Below are positions 1 through 6,470 of a DNA stretch of 29,311 bases, piece after piece. The stretch covers positions 1 to 29,311 of the IMG/VR virus record IMGVR_UViG_3300010379_000036; one strand, written 5' to 3'. Position 1 is the first letter of the stretch. Every line of letters begins with the position of its first letter. The notes under the pieces were generated by a model. That model worked only from the letters and a program-made list of their open reading frames with translations. It was not told the DNA's origin and made no database searches. This DNA is from a virus. The translations under genes were made by a program, and so were the position numbers.

Positions 1-336
1 CACCCGGCGAAGCAGGTCAGTGCGCTCCGCGACGTCATCGACCAGGTCGGCTGGGCCGGAACGCTCCTGTTTAACGAGCGCACCAAGCGACTGATCGATG
101 GCCACGCCCGCAAGGAACTTTGGAAGGGCAAAGGCAAGGTGCCAGTGTTAATCGGCTCCTGGAGCGAGGCCGAGGAAAAGCTCATCCTCGCAACCTTGGA
201 TCCACTCTCGGCAATGGCCACGACCGATACCGGGAAGCTCGCGGCCGGCATGGACCTGAAGCCGCAACAGGAAGGCGGCCAGCGCCGGGAGAAGAAGCCG
301 CGCGCTGACCCGGTACAGACATCTGCACTCGAATGA
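1..336 (+). CDS. ParB-like nuclease/partition-domain protein, 3' part
   Basis: The reading frame is open from base 1 to a TGA at 334-336, so only the last 111 residues are present. The fragment contains QVSALRDVIDQVGWAGTLL, then NERTKRLIDGHARKEL, then VPVLIGSW and EEKLILATLDPLSAMATTD. This succession (search loop, D-G-H-x-R-x-E box, P-V-x-x-x-x-W strand, L-A-x-L-D-P-L helix) is the pattern of ParB/Srx-like domains found in phage DNA-modification and partition proteins. Residues after about 85 are a polar, proline-containing tail. The 5' end lies outside the window, so fusion to a DNA methylase, common for such domains in phages, cannot be judged. It is the first of two ParB-like proteins here; the other starts at 4695. 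Confidence 0.7.
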   Translation, partial: HPAKQVSALRDVIDQVGWAGTLLFNERTKRLIDGHARKELWKGKGKVPVLIGSWSEAEEKLILATLDPLSAMATTDTGKLAAGMDLKPQQEGGQRREKKPRADPVQTSALE

Positions 337-347
337 GCGAGCCGGGC

Positions 348-557
348 TCATTCCTCCCTCTGTTGCCGCGGCTTCGGGCCACGCGGCCTGGGCTTGATCA
401 GCCCGCGGCTGGTGGGGAGCTTGACGCCGCGGCATATGATCCTTACCGCGTAATCGTTCAGCGTCTGGCCCCGCGCGGCTGCGGCGCTGCTGAGCAGGCT
501 ACGCAGCTCGGGCGTAATCCGCAGCTCCAACCGTTCGGCCCCCGGCGTTGTCGGCAT
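348..557 (-). CDS. Small ribbon-helix-helix (CopG/Arc or DUF1778-like) DNA-binding protein
   Basis: This 69-residue protein reads MPTTPGAERLELRITPELRS, then LLSSAAAARGQTLNDYAVRI. A beta-strand of alternating residues (LELRIT) followed by two short helices is the ribbon-helix-helix pattern, and TLNDYAVR resembles the second helix of DUF1778/CopG antitoxins. The basic C-terminus (RGLIKPRPRGPKPRQQREE) is unusual and may touch DNA. The ATG at 557 was chosen because a perfect AGGAGG lies six bases upstream; a longer frame from 797 has no such site and runs through the promoter region. The gene faces a plus-strand gene across a long inverted repeat (581-670), the usual arrangement for an autorepressor. 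No toxin-like partner is visible, so a phage regulator is more likely than an antitoxin. Confidence 0.75.
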   Translation of the reverse strand: MPTTPGAERLELRITPELRSLLSSAAAARGQTLNDYAVRIICRGVKLPTSRGLIKPRPRGPKPRQQREE

Positions 558-580
558 ATCTCGCCTCCTGGGGCAAACTG

Positions 581-670
581 TACCAATGCTACCGGGAGAT
601 TTCCAGACTTTTTTCCAAAAATGCCTTGCGAACTCGAAATACTCCCGGTAGAATAACGAATAGATTGGTA
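581..670. promoter_or_regulatory. Inverted-repeat operator between divergent genes
   Basis: CTACCGGGAG at 589-598 is repeated exactly in inverse at 642-651 (CTCCCGGTAG). Flanking this pair, TACCAAT (581-587) is mirrored by ATTGGTA (664-670). The dyad centre is near 620-625, midway between the RHH gene start at 557 and the small membrane gene start at 688. RHH repressors typically bind short repeated motifs of this kind, so autoregulation is the inferred role. Confidence 0.6.
626..654 (+). promoter_or_regulatory. Predicted sigma70-type promoter for the accessory operon
   Basis: TTGCGA (626-631) and TAGAAT (649-654) are separated by exactly 17 bases, close to the TTGACA/TATAAT consensus. The right operator arm CTCCCGGTAG (642-651) overlaps the spacer and the -10 box, so a bound repressor would exclude polymerase. 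The first gene downstream starts at 688 with an AAAGGAG site. Confidence 0.5.
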
Positions 671-687
671 GAGCAAAGGAGACAAAC

Positions 688-822
688 ATGGAAATCGAAA
701 TCGCAGCGACGGTGGCAGCCCTGATCGTACTGGCGGGCGGACTCGGGCTCGGCTGGACGTTGGTCACTCTGGCCAGGGGCCTCTGGGCCGTGGGCACCTT
801 GCTGATTCGCGGACACTGGTAA
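688..822 (+). CDS. 44-residue single-pass membrane protein
   Basis: This short frame begins at ATG 688, seven bases after a strong AAAGGAG (675-681), and ends with TAA at 820-822. The product is an acidic N-terminus (MEIEIAATVA), one hydrophobic stretch of about 22 residues (ALIVLAGGLGLGWTLVTLA), then a second apolar stretch and a basic end (LLIRGHW). This is the profile of a small inner-membrane protein with its N-terminus outside or periplasmic. It is the first gene behind the operator-controlled promoter and is followed by 77 bases before the next start. No family is recognised. A role as a phage-encoded membrane effector or toxin partner of the divergent RHH gene is possible but unsupported beyond position. 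Confidence 0.55.
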   Translation: MEIEIAATVAALIVLAGGLGLGWTLVTLARGLWAVGTLLIRGHW

Positions 823-899
823 GCCTATGCCAGGCCACCGGGCGATCTCAGGTGGCGGCCAACCCCGGCCCTGATCCGGGGCACGAAAGGACAACTCCC

Positions 900-1151
900 G
901 TGGCAAAATATCAAGTCAGCTATTCCTGCGGTCACATCGAAACCGTCAACCTCCTTGGGCCGCACAAGCAACGCGAACGCAAACTCGAGTGGTACAGATC
1001 CCACGGGCTGTGCTCTCCCTGCTGGCACGCCCGCCGACAGGAAGAACGCGATCGCGCCTCGGGCGAGGCGGCCATGGAGGCCTTCGCCTTGGGCTTTGCC
1101 CCGCTCGAAGGCAGCGCCAAGTCCAGAAACACCACGCTTGGGATTGCCTGA
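900..1151 (+). CDS. Short Cys-rich (zinc-ribbon-like) protein, paralogue A
   Basis: The 83-residue product starts at GTG 900, eight bases after AAAGGA. The in-frame ATG at 852 was rejected because it lacks a Shine-Dalgarno site and because the GTG gives an N-terminus (VAKYQVSYSCGH) matching the paralogue at 1453 (MAKYAITHSCGH). Residues about 9-12 (SCGH) and 36-40 (LCSPCWH) supply Cys and His ligands for a likely zinc site, and between them both proteins share GP...RERKLEW. The C-terminal part (EAAMEAFALGFAPLEG...) differs and is short. The paired copies suggest a local duplication within the operon. The function is unknown; zinc ribbons in phage early operons often bind nucleic acid or RNA polymerase, but nothing here establishes that. 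Confidence 0.7.
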   Translation: MAKYQVSYSCGHIETVNLLGPHKQRERKLEWYRSHGLCSPCWHARRQEERDRASGEAAMEAFALGFAPLEGSAKSRNTTLGIA

Positions 1152-1188
1152 AAGTATACGGGCGCCAATTTCCGAAAGGACCCCAGTC

Positions 1189-1449
1189 ATGACTCTTGAA
1201 GAAGCGATCTGTAAGCACGGCAACCGCCATTACGACGGTCTGCTCGTAAAGCTGCAACAAGACGGATTCCGGTGCGTCGGCCAACACCTCGGCGGCGCCG
1301 GGTGGATCATCGGAGCCGATGGACCGCCCTACGCGGACATGCCGGATCGTCACTGGATTTGCCCACCACACCTCCTTGGCAGAGTGATCTTCGTAGATCA
1401 CTGGGGCGGTGGTTGGGCTTTGCCTCTTGAAACTCCGAAGGAGACCTAA
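1189..1449 (+). CDS. Hypothetical protein, 86 residues
   Basis: The start ATG 1189 follows GAAAGGA by eight bases, the same spacing as in the gene before, and the TAA at 1447-1449 lies three bases before the next start. The protein begins MTLEEAICKHGNRHYDGLLV and contains a Gly-rich centre (GQHLGGAGWIIGADG) and an aromatic C-terminal half (HWICPPHLLGRVIFVDHWGGGW). It carries two Cys and several His, but in no recognisable metal motif. I do not recognise a family. The start site, tight spacing and typical codon use make it a real operon member. It sits between the two Cys-rich paralogues, so the duplication either spanned it or it was inserted later. Confidence 0.65.
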   Translation: MTLEEAICKHGNRHYDGLLVKLQQDGFRCVGQHLGGAGWIIGADGPPYADMPDRHWICPPHLLGRVIFVDHWGGGWALPLETPKET

Positions 1450-1452
1450 GCA

Positions 1453-2115
1453 ATGGCGAAATACGCAATCACCCACTCCTGCGGCCATACTCAGACCCAC
1501 GCGCTTTTTGGTCCCGGCCGCGACCGCGAGCGCAAGCTCGAATGGCTGGCTGGCACGCTCTGCTCCGACTGCTGGCAGGCCGAGAAGGATCGCCAGCACG
1601 CTGCGGAAACGGCCGCTGCTCAGGCCCAGGCTCAAATCGCTGGACTGCCTGCGCTTACGGGCACGCCGAAACAGGTCGGCTGGGCCGAGGCATTGCGCGC
1701 CCAAGCGTTGAATAGTCTTGATGAGTTCGCCGAAACAATCAGATCCTACCAGTTACCGGCGGACATTCACCAAGGCATCGAGCGCGCCCGGCGCGAATTG
1801 ATTTTCAGGGACGTGGTGTGTAAAGGGCGCCGTCTGGCCATCCCCGGTGTCTTCGGGTACGACAGCGCGGAAGGCACGATTGAGTCACTGCTATGGGCGC
1901 TCCACGATCAGCCTCAATTGCTCGAAGAGGTCCGGGATCTGACGGAATTGGCCCTATCCGAGCTGCGCTCGGAATCCAGCGCCAAGTGGTGGATCGATCA
2001 CCGCGACGATAGAAAGAATCCGCTCGCCGAGAAACTGGTGGAGCGGATTGAATTGGCCTGCCCTGGAGTCAGGGCGTTTCTCGCCTCCTGCAAAGAGGAG
2101 GCAGCCAATGGATAA
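1453..2115 (+). CDS. Zinc-ribbon-like protein with C-terminal TPKQ...WID helical domain, paralogue B
   Basis: Of 220 residues, 1-50 repeat paralogue A: SCGH near residue 9, GPGRDRERKLEW, and LCSDCW near 36. The central part contains LPALTGTPKQVGWAEALRAQ and, near residue 175, SSAKWWIDHRDD. The pair T/S-x-K-Q-x-x-W-A-E with A-K-W-W/F-I-D is, in my recall, a recurrent signature of uncharacterised bacterial and phage proteins. The start is supported by AAGGAG nine bases upstream. The stop overlaps the next start (ATG at 2108 inside the last codons), implying translational coupling. The Cys pairs suggest zinc binding; the helical domain has no known activity. Confidence 0.7.
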   Translation: MAKYAITHSCGHTQTHALFGPGRDRERKLEWLAGTLCSDCWQAEKDRQHAAETAAAQAQAQIAGLPALTGTPKQVGWAEALRAQALNSLDEFAETIRSYQLPADIHQGIERARRELIFRDVVCKGRRLAIPGVFGYDSAEGTIESLLWALHDQPQLLEEVRDLTELALSELRSESSAKWWIDHRDDRKNPLAEKLVERIELACPGVRAFLASCKEEAANG

Positions 2116-2728
2116 CCTCGATTTCTCAGCGCTGAGCGACGACCAGCTCCTAGCGCTGCTGCGGGCGACGCTTCAGGAATGCGTGGCCCGCAATCCGGCC
2201 GTCGAGGCTGCCGCGCGTGCCGCGGTGATTGACGAGTCGGAACGGGCGCGCATCGTCGCCAGCGCTTCCGCGGCTGAGGCAGCCAAGTTGCGGGCCATGG
2301 AGCGCGAGCGGATCGCCAAAGAGGCAGCTGCGCGGGTAAGACAGGAGCAGGAGGCAACACTAGCTGCGGGGGAAAAGGCTCGGCGTGAAGCTGCGGCGCG
2401 CGAGGCGCTAGCCAAGGCAGAGAAAAAAGAGTGTAACCAAAAGCAATGGCTAGCACGCGCGGCGGAGTTGGTCGGCCGGGCGGCACACGACGTGACGATT
2501 GTCTGCCTGCACGACACCTATAACGACAGTTCAAAAACCCGCGTGTTAATCAACGCCGGCGGAAGTTCGCGGTACAGCCGCGACCACCTGGCCGACTACA
2601 GCCAATCGACCAATAAGCTCTCCACGAAACAGAGCCTGGTCGGCAAGAAAAAGGACCTCCTGGCCTTCTGTGCCGAGCTGGCCGCGTCTCCCCAGGGAGT
2701 GCTATCTGGGTCGGAGTTCGCCTGGTAG
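2108..2728 (+). CDS. Coiled-coil protein, 206 residues, unknown function
   Basis: The chosen start, ATG 2108, follows AGAGGAGG and overlaps the preceding stop by eight bases; an in-frame start 60 bases earlier would lie deep in the previous gene. The N-terminus (NLDFSALSDDQLLALLRATL) resembles a short helical docking segment. Residues about 35-110 are Ala/Arg/Glu-rich heptad-like sequence (RMERERIAKEAAARVRQEQE style), predicting a long coiled coil. The C-terminal 90 residues form a compact domain with HDVTIVCLHDTYND, NAGGSSRYSRDH and a Lys-rich turn, ending in GSEFAW. No enzyme motif is evident. Its place before the PP-loop operon core suggests co-expression but not a function. Confidence 0.6.
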   Translation: MDNLDFSALSDDQLLALLRATLQECVARNPAVEAAARAAVIDESERARIVASASAAEAAKLRAMERERIAKEAAARVRQEQEATLAAGEKARREAAAREALAKAEKKECNQKQWLARAAELVGRAAHDVTIVCLHDTYNDSSKTRVLINAGGSSRYSRDHLADYSQSTNKLSTKQSLVGKKKDLLAFCAELAASPQGVLSGSEFAW

Positions 2729-2736
2729 GAGGCCGC

Positions 2737-3105
2737 ATGCTCTACGCCATGAAACTCGAAGCCATCGCGGACCACATTCTCTACGAGCGGCGCATGTGCC
2801 GAAAATACGGCGTCGCTTGGCAGCCGAAGCGGATGATCGAATATCAGATTCGGCCGGCCTGGGTCGCCCGCATCATCGGCTTTCAGCCCGACGGCCGCGA
2901 GATCAGGCAGTTCCTGCGCGGCCGGCGGGATTATAGCCAGGCGACCAGCACCGGCTCGCGTGGCATCTGGATCCACTATCTGCTCGATGATGGGATTTAT
3001 GAAGTGAACGAGCCGGTGAAGTGGGGTCAGTGCCGGCGTTATTTCCTGCGTGTGCGCAACGGCGCGGCCACGGAAGTGGTCAGGAGGGGTTATGTCAGAC
3101 CTTAA
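2737..3105 (+). CDS. Hypothetical protein, 122 residues, upstream of the IbrA-like gene
   Basis: AGGAGG overlaps the previous stop (2726-2728) and sits five bases before ATG 2737. The product is basic and rich in Arg, Tyr and Trp, including RRMCRKYGVAWQPKRMIEYQ, then GFQPDGREIRQF and GIWIHYLLDDGIYEVNEP. Its 3' end overlaps the start of the PP-loop gene by 14 bases, so the two are probably translated as a coupled pair. I recognise no family. The strand-rich, aromatic C-terminal half looks like a small beta-domain (perhaps SH3- or OB-like), but this is only an impression from the residue pattern. Confidence 0.6.
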   Translation: MLYAMKLEAIADHILYERRMCRKYGVAWQPKRMIEYQIRPAWVARIIGFQPDGREIRQFLRGRRDYSQATSTGSRGIWIHYLLDDGIYEVNEPVKWGQCRRYFLRVRNGAATEVVRRGYVRP

Positions 3106-4324
3106 ACGTGGGCTCGGCGTTGACGTCTTGCAGGCCGCTCACCAGCGCCTGGCATTGGTGTTTGACCGTTTTCCGAAAATTTATGTGTCCTTCAGCGGCG
3201 GCAAGGACAGCTCGGTGCTGCTGCACCTGGCCATCGCCGAGGCAAGAGCGCGCAAGCGGCGCATCGGCGTGCTGTTTATCGATCTGGAAGCGCAATATCG
3301 GCTGACCATCGAGCACGTGCGCGAGAGTTTTGCGGCGGACGCCGACGTGATCGAGCCCTATTGGGTTGCCTTACCGATTCACCTGCGCAACGCGGTCAGC
3401 CAGTTCCAGCCGTTCTGGGTGTGCTGGGATCCGGAGCGGGAAGCGGACTGGGTGCGGAAGCCGGACAAGCTATCGATCACCGATCCGCGCCGCATTCCCT
3501 TTTTCCGGCATGCCATGGAGTTCGAGGAATTTGTTGCCGAGTTTGGCCACTGGTACGGGGATGGGAAGCCTACCTGTTGCCTGGTGGGCATTCGTTCCGA
3601 CGAGAGCTTGAACCGCTGGCGCGCCGTTGCTTCTGCGGGGACAACGCGCTTCGAGGGTTACAAGTGGACAACATGGAAACTCGGCGCTGTTTTCAACGCT
3701 TATCCCATTTACGACTGGCGGACGCGCGACATCTGGATCTATAACGCGCGGACCGATGCGCCCTACAATCGCCTCTATGACCGGTTTTATCAGGCTGGTC
3801 TGACCATCCACCAAATGCGCATTTGCCAGCCCTACGGCGACGATCAGCGTAAGGGTCTCTGGCTATTTCACATTGTCGAGCCGGACACCTGGGCCCGCGT
3901 GCTGGCGCGCGTCAACGGGGCCAATCAGGGCGCTCTCTATGCGCGCGAAAGCGGCAACATCCTCGGCGTGCTGAAGATCACCAAGCCGGAAGGTCATTCT
4001 TGGCAAAGCTTCGCAGAGTTGATCCTCGACAGTCTGCCGCCGCGGCTGCGCGAGCATTTCCACAACAAAATAGCAACATTCATTCACTGGTACGCCGCGC
4101 GTGGCTACGCGAACGGCATTCCAGACGAGGCCGACCCGAAAGAGGAGGCAAGCAAGCGCGCGCCGTCTTGGCGGCGCGTGTGCAAGGCGCTCCTGCGCAA
4201 CGACTACTGGTGCAAGGGCTTGTCCTTCACGCAGCAAACTAGCGGCAATACCAGCTACGACAAGTATCTGAAAATCATGCGCAAAAGGAGGGGGAAATGG
4301 CGGATCTACGAATCACGCGACTGA
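3092..4324 (+). CDS. DUF3440 / IbrA-like phosphoadenosine-phosphosulfate-reductase-family PP-loop ATPase
   Basis: The 410-residue protein starts at ATG 3092 behind AGGAGGGG. Residues 35-40 are SGGKDS, the PP-loop that binds ATP and adenylylates a substrate in the PAPS reductase/ATP sulfurylase superfamily. It is followed by IGVLFIDLEAQY (about 58-69) and LVGIRSDESLNRW (164-176), matching the DUF3440 pattern, and YPIYDWRTRDIW (204-215). The ECGxH redox motif of true PAPS reductases is not visible, so ordinary sulfate reduction is unlikely. In E. coli the homologue IbrA works with IbrB, and relatives travel with ParB-like proteins on mobile elements; DndC of DNA phosphorothioation is a more distant relative. 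Here a GNAT gene and an IbrB-like gene follow in overlapping order. Family assignment is firm; the substrate is unknown. Confidence 0.88.
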   Translation: MSDLKRGLGVDVLQAAHQRLALVFDRFPKIYVSFSGGKDSSVLLHLAIAEARARKRRIGVLFIDLEAQYRLTIEHVRESFAADADVIEPYWVALPIHLRNAVSQFQPFWVCWDPEREADWVRKPDKLSITDPRRIPFFRHAMEFEEFVAEFGHWYGDGKPTCCLVGIRSDESLNRWRAVASAGTTRFEGYKWTTWKLGAVFNAYPIYDWRTRDIWIYNARTDAPYNRLYDRFYQAGLTIHQMRICQPYGDDQRKGLWLFHIVEPDTWARVLARVNGANQGALYARESGNILGVLKITKPEGHSWQSFAELILDSLPPRLREHFHNKIATFIHWYAARGYANGIPDEADPKEEASKRAPSWRRVCKALLRNDYWCKGLSFTQQTSGNTSYDKYLKIMRKRRGKWRIYESRD

Positions 4325-4710
4325 CGAACGAGGATGCAAAGTTTTATGCGACGTTGGGCCCGTTCCTGGCCAAGCGCGAGGTGCACAAGGTGATCAGCGC
4401 GCCGCCCTGGGACGACGCCGGCAAAACCTGGTTCGTGTGTTGGCGCAACGGAAAAGTGGCTGGCTTCGCAGGCGTGGTTATCGATGGCGAAAAGGCAAGC
4501 TTCTGTTCGGATTACACCCCTGAGGTAGTCGTTCGCGAGCTACTGATCCGGGAGCGCTCCAAATGGGCCAAGGCGCAGGGCGCTCACCAGGTCTCGGCCG
4601 TGGTCGGCACAGCGGACGAGGAGACTTACGTGCGCCACGGTTTTGAGGTGGCGCGCAAGTTAAAAAACTTCACGGTTATGCGCAAGGAGCTGAAATGGGC
4701 ATCAGTTTGA
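4297..4710 (+). CDS. GNAT-fold N-acetyltransferase-like protein
   Basis: The 137-residue product begins at ATG 4297, 28 bases inside the preceding gene and behind AAAAGGAGG. It shows the GNAT order: an N-terminal MADLRITRLTNEDAKFYATL, a central strand pair around VCWRNGKVAGFAGVV and GEKASFCSDYTPEVV, a helix with LLIRERSKWAKAQGAHQVSA (the acetyl-CoA-binding region, though the classic Q/R-x-x-G-x-G/A is weak), and a C-terminal YVRHGFEVARKLKNFTVMRK resembling the terminal YxxxGF motif. Its position between IbrA-like and IbrB-like genes, overlapping both, implies it belongs to the same complex or pathway. It could modify the adenylylated product or a protein partner; the weak CoA motif leaves open an inactive structural role. 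Confidence 0.7.
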   Translation: MADLRITRLTNEDAKFYATLGPFLAKREVHKVISAPPWDDAGKTWFVCWRNGKVAGFAGVVIDGEKASFCSDYTPEVVVRELLIRERSKWAKAQGAHQVSAVVGTADEETYVRHGFEVARKLKNFTVMRKELKWASV

Positions 4711-5357
4711 TCGGCAGCGCCTTGATCGAGCGCGGCAAGGCTATCGCCGAGGATGTGGCCACGCTGCCACCAGACGAGGCGGTGCTTGTTCTCAACGCGA
4801 TTCGCCTGGCCCTGCACGCTGCCAGTCCCATGCGTGCCGAGCCAGTGGATTGCGTGCAGTGGGTTCCGGCAGAGGATGTCGCGGCCAATGATTACAACCC
4901 GAACACCGTGGCGCCCCCGGAGATGCGCTTACTGGCGACATCCATCGAGGAAGACGGCTACACGATGCCGATCGTCACATGGCTGGACCAGGAGCGGCGC
5001 GAGGTCGTGGATGGCTTCCATCGGCGGCGCGTGGGCGTCGAGAACCAGACCGTGCGTGCCCGCGTTCGCGGCCTGCTGCCGGTCACTACCGTCAATCAGG
5101 AGCGAATCGACCGCGGCGATCGCATTGCGGCGACCATCCGTCATAACCGCGCGCGCGGCAAGCACCAGGTCCAGGCCATGAGTGAAATCGTCCAGGAGCT
5201 GGCGCGGCGGAATTGGTCCAACGGCAAAATCTCCAAAGAGCTTGGCATGGAGCCGGACGAGGTATTGCGTTTGAAGCAAATCACGGGATTGGCGGAAATG
5301 TTCGCCGATCAGGAATTCTCTGAAGCTTGGGAGGCCATCGATGGGCAAGCTGACTAA
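4695..5357 (+). CDS. IbrB-like ParB/Srx-family protein with helix-turn-helix
   Basis: The protein has 220 residues; ATG 4695 overlaps the previous gene by 16 bases and follows AAGGAG. After a helical N-terminus, residues 66-112 hold the ParB-like core: DYNPN (66-70), LLATSIEEDGYTMPIVTWLD, and VVDGFHRRR (104-112), the counterpart of the nucleotide-binding GEHR/GERR box of ParB. RHNRARGKHQ (149-158) corresponds to the second ParB box. Residues 160-200 (IVQELARRNWSNGKISKELG) form a helix-turn-helix. This matches IbrB, the partner of IbrA. ParB-family members are now known to bind or hydrolyse nucleotides such as CTP or ATP, so a switch or nuclease/ATPase role on DNA is plausible. The DNA target is unknown. 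Confidence 0.82.
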   Translation: MGISLIGSALIERGKAIAEDVATLPPDEAVLVLNAIRLALHAASPMRAEPVDCVQWVPAEDVAANDYNPNTVAPPEMRLLATSIEEDGYTMPIVTWLDQERREVVDGFHRRRVGVENQTVRARVRGLLPVTTVNQERIDRGDRIAATIRHNRARGKHQVQAMSEIVQELARRNWSNGKISKELGMEPDEVLRLKQITGLAEMFADQEFSEAWEAIDGQAD

Positions 5358-5928
5358 TCCGCTACAGGCCTTGATCGGCAAGGCGGCAAACTGTCTGCCG
5401 ACCTGCACCGGCGAGGTGCAGCGCGTCCGCGCTCGCTTGGAAACGCCAGGAGCCGGGACAGTGATCCTTTGCGACGCGTCGGCTTCGATGGCCGAGCGCG
5501 CCAGCAATCGCCCGAAAATTGAAATCCTGCACGATGCCTTGCGTGAGTGCCCGGCGGAAGCGGTGTATCTGGCGTTCGCCGCCGATGTGCGCCAGTTTCA
5601 GCGTGAAGAGCGGCTTGAGCCTAATGGCTGCACCGCCATGCATCTGGGGCTTCGTCGCGCAACCGCCTTTGCCCCCATGCAAACCATCGTAATATCGGAT
5701 GGATGCCCGGACTCGGAGCAATCAGCCCTAGACGCCGCTGAACATCTGCCGGGACGGATCGACGTGATTTACTGCGGCCCAGACTCGGACGCTCAGGCCA
5801 TGGATTTTATGCGCCGATTGGCGCGCGGTCAGGTGATTGTTTGCGATGTAATGCGGATGAGCCGCCCGGAGCTGGGCAGCGCGCTGAAAAGCTGCCTGGC
5901 GCTGCCGGCGCCGCGGGAAGGCGGATAA
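5341..5928 (+). CDS. von Willebrand factor A (MIDAS) domain protein
   Basis: The 195-residue product starts at ATG 5341, 17 bases inside the IbrB-like gene, behind GGGAGG. Residues 40-50 (TVILCDASASM) contain the D-x-S-x-S metal-ion-dependent adhesion site; a Thr near 98 (NGCTAM) and the Asp of IVISDG (120) complete the usual five-ligand arrangement. The strand-helix alternation (VYLAFAADVRQF, TIVISDGCPD, IDVIYCGPDSDAQAMDFM) is that of a Rossmann-like vWA fold. About 35 N-terminal residues precede the domain and no signal peptide or membrane segment is visible, so it is cytoplasmic. vWA proteins often pair with ATPases or act as assembly scaffolds, and the overlap places it in the IbrA/GNAT/IbrB operon. 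Family call is strong, function inferred. Confidence 0.82.
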   Translation: MGKLTNPLQALIGKAANCLPTCTGEVQRVRARLETPGAGTVILCDASASMAERASNRPKIEILHDALRECPAEAVYLAFAADVRQFQREERLEPNGCTAMHLGLRRATAFAPMQTIVISDGCPDSEQSALDAAEHLPGRIDVIYCGPDSDAQAMDFMRRLARGQVIVCDVMRMSRPELGSALKSCLALPAPREGG

Positions 5929-5929
5929 C

Positions 5930-6364
5930 ATGCAAATTGAAATTCACAACCACGGCCCGCTCATCCTCGCCTCCAATTACTGGGAGAGTGACTGCGAGCG
6001 GACCGGCAAGATTTTTCTGTCGCCCAACGCCGGCGCCGTCCGCCTGCTCTGGCCGCGCTCGCTGCGCCAGGCCATCGAGGACATGCGCGCGGCACAGTAC
6101 GCGGTTTGTTCGCTGGGCCCCTGGCCGGAGCAACGCCTGGATCAGGCCGTCGAGATCCTCTGGGAGGACGGCTCCGACAGCCCGTACTCCGTGCACCTCT
6201 CACCGGCCAGTTGCGGAGCGCTCCCTGGCGAGCCCGCCGCCGGCCGCGAATGGGTGATTAGTGTGTGGGATCTCAAAAAGAACCGGCCGCACAAGGCGCT
6301 CGAGCGCATCTGCCACTGGCGGCGCGTGCCGGCGATTCCCTGGCTGAAGCCATGGGCGGGATAA
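5930..6364 (+). CDS. Hypothetical protein, 144 residues, last gene of the accessory operon
   Basis: ATG 5930 lies one base after the vWA stop, with a weak GAAGG upstream. The sequence opens MQIEIHNHGPLILASNYWES and includes GKIFLSPNAGAVRLLWP, LRQAIEDMRAAQYAVCSLGP, DGSDSPYSVHLSPASCG and WDLKKNRPHKALERICHWRR. The high Trp content and short strands suggest a small mixed alpha/beta fold. I do not recognise the family. It ends the repeat-free operon; beyond it there are 106 non-coding bases before the terminase gene. Close coupling to the vWA gene suggests expression with it, but nothing indicates a biochemical role. Confidence 0.6.
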   Translation: MQIEIHNHGPLILASNYWESDCERTGKIFLSPNAGAVRLLWPRSLRQAIEDMRAAQYAVCSLGPWPEQRLDQAVEILWEDGSDSPYSVHLSPASCGALPGEPAAGREWVISVWDLKKNRPHKALERICHWRRVPAIPWLKPWAG

Positions 6365-6430
6365 TAGCTTGGCACGTCGAGCGCGCCGAAGGCCAAGAGC
6401 CGAGCGTGCGTGGCTAGAATTTCTTCGCTC

Positions 6431-6451
6431 TCGCCACTCGCCACTCGCCAC
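6431..6451. repeat. Three tandem TCGCCAC heptamers
   Basis: TCGCCAC occurs three times in perfect tandem in the 106-base gap between the accessory operon and the small terminase gene. The unit is 7 bp, the same period as the CAGGNNN elements further right, but of unrelated sequence. The rest of the gap (6365-6430 and 6452-6470) shows no gene; CTTGGC near 6367 and GCCAAG near 6390 could form a small stem. Confidence 0.8.
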
Positions 6452-6470
6452 TATCTGCTACTCTCGGGCC

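Noticed and set aside
348-797. A 149-residue version of the RHH protein starting at 797
   Set aside because: The extension runs over the operator and the small membrane gene; the strong AGGAGG before ATG 557 fits the short version.
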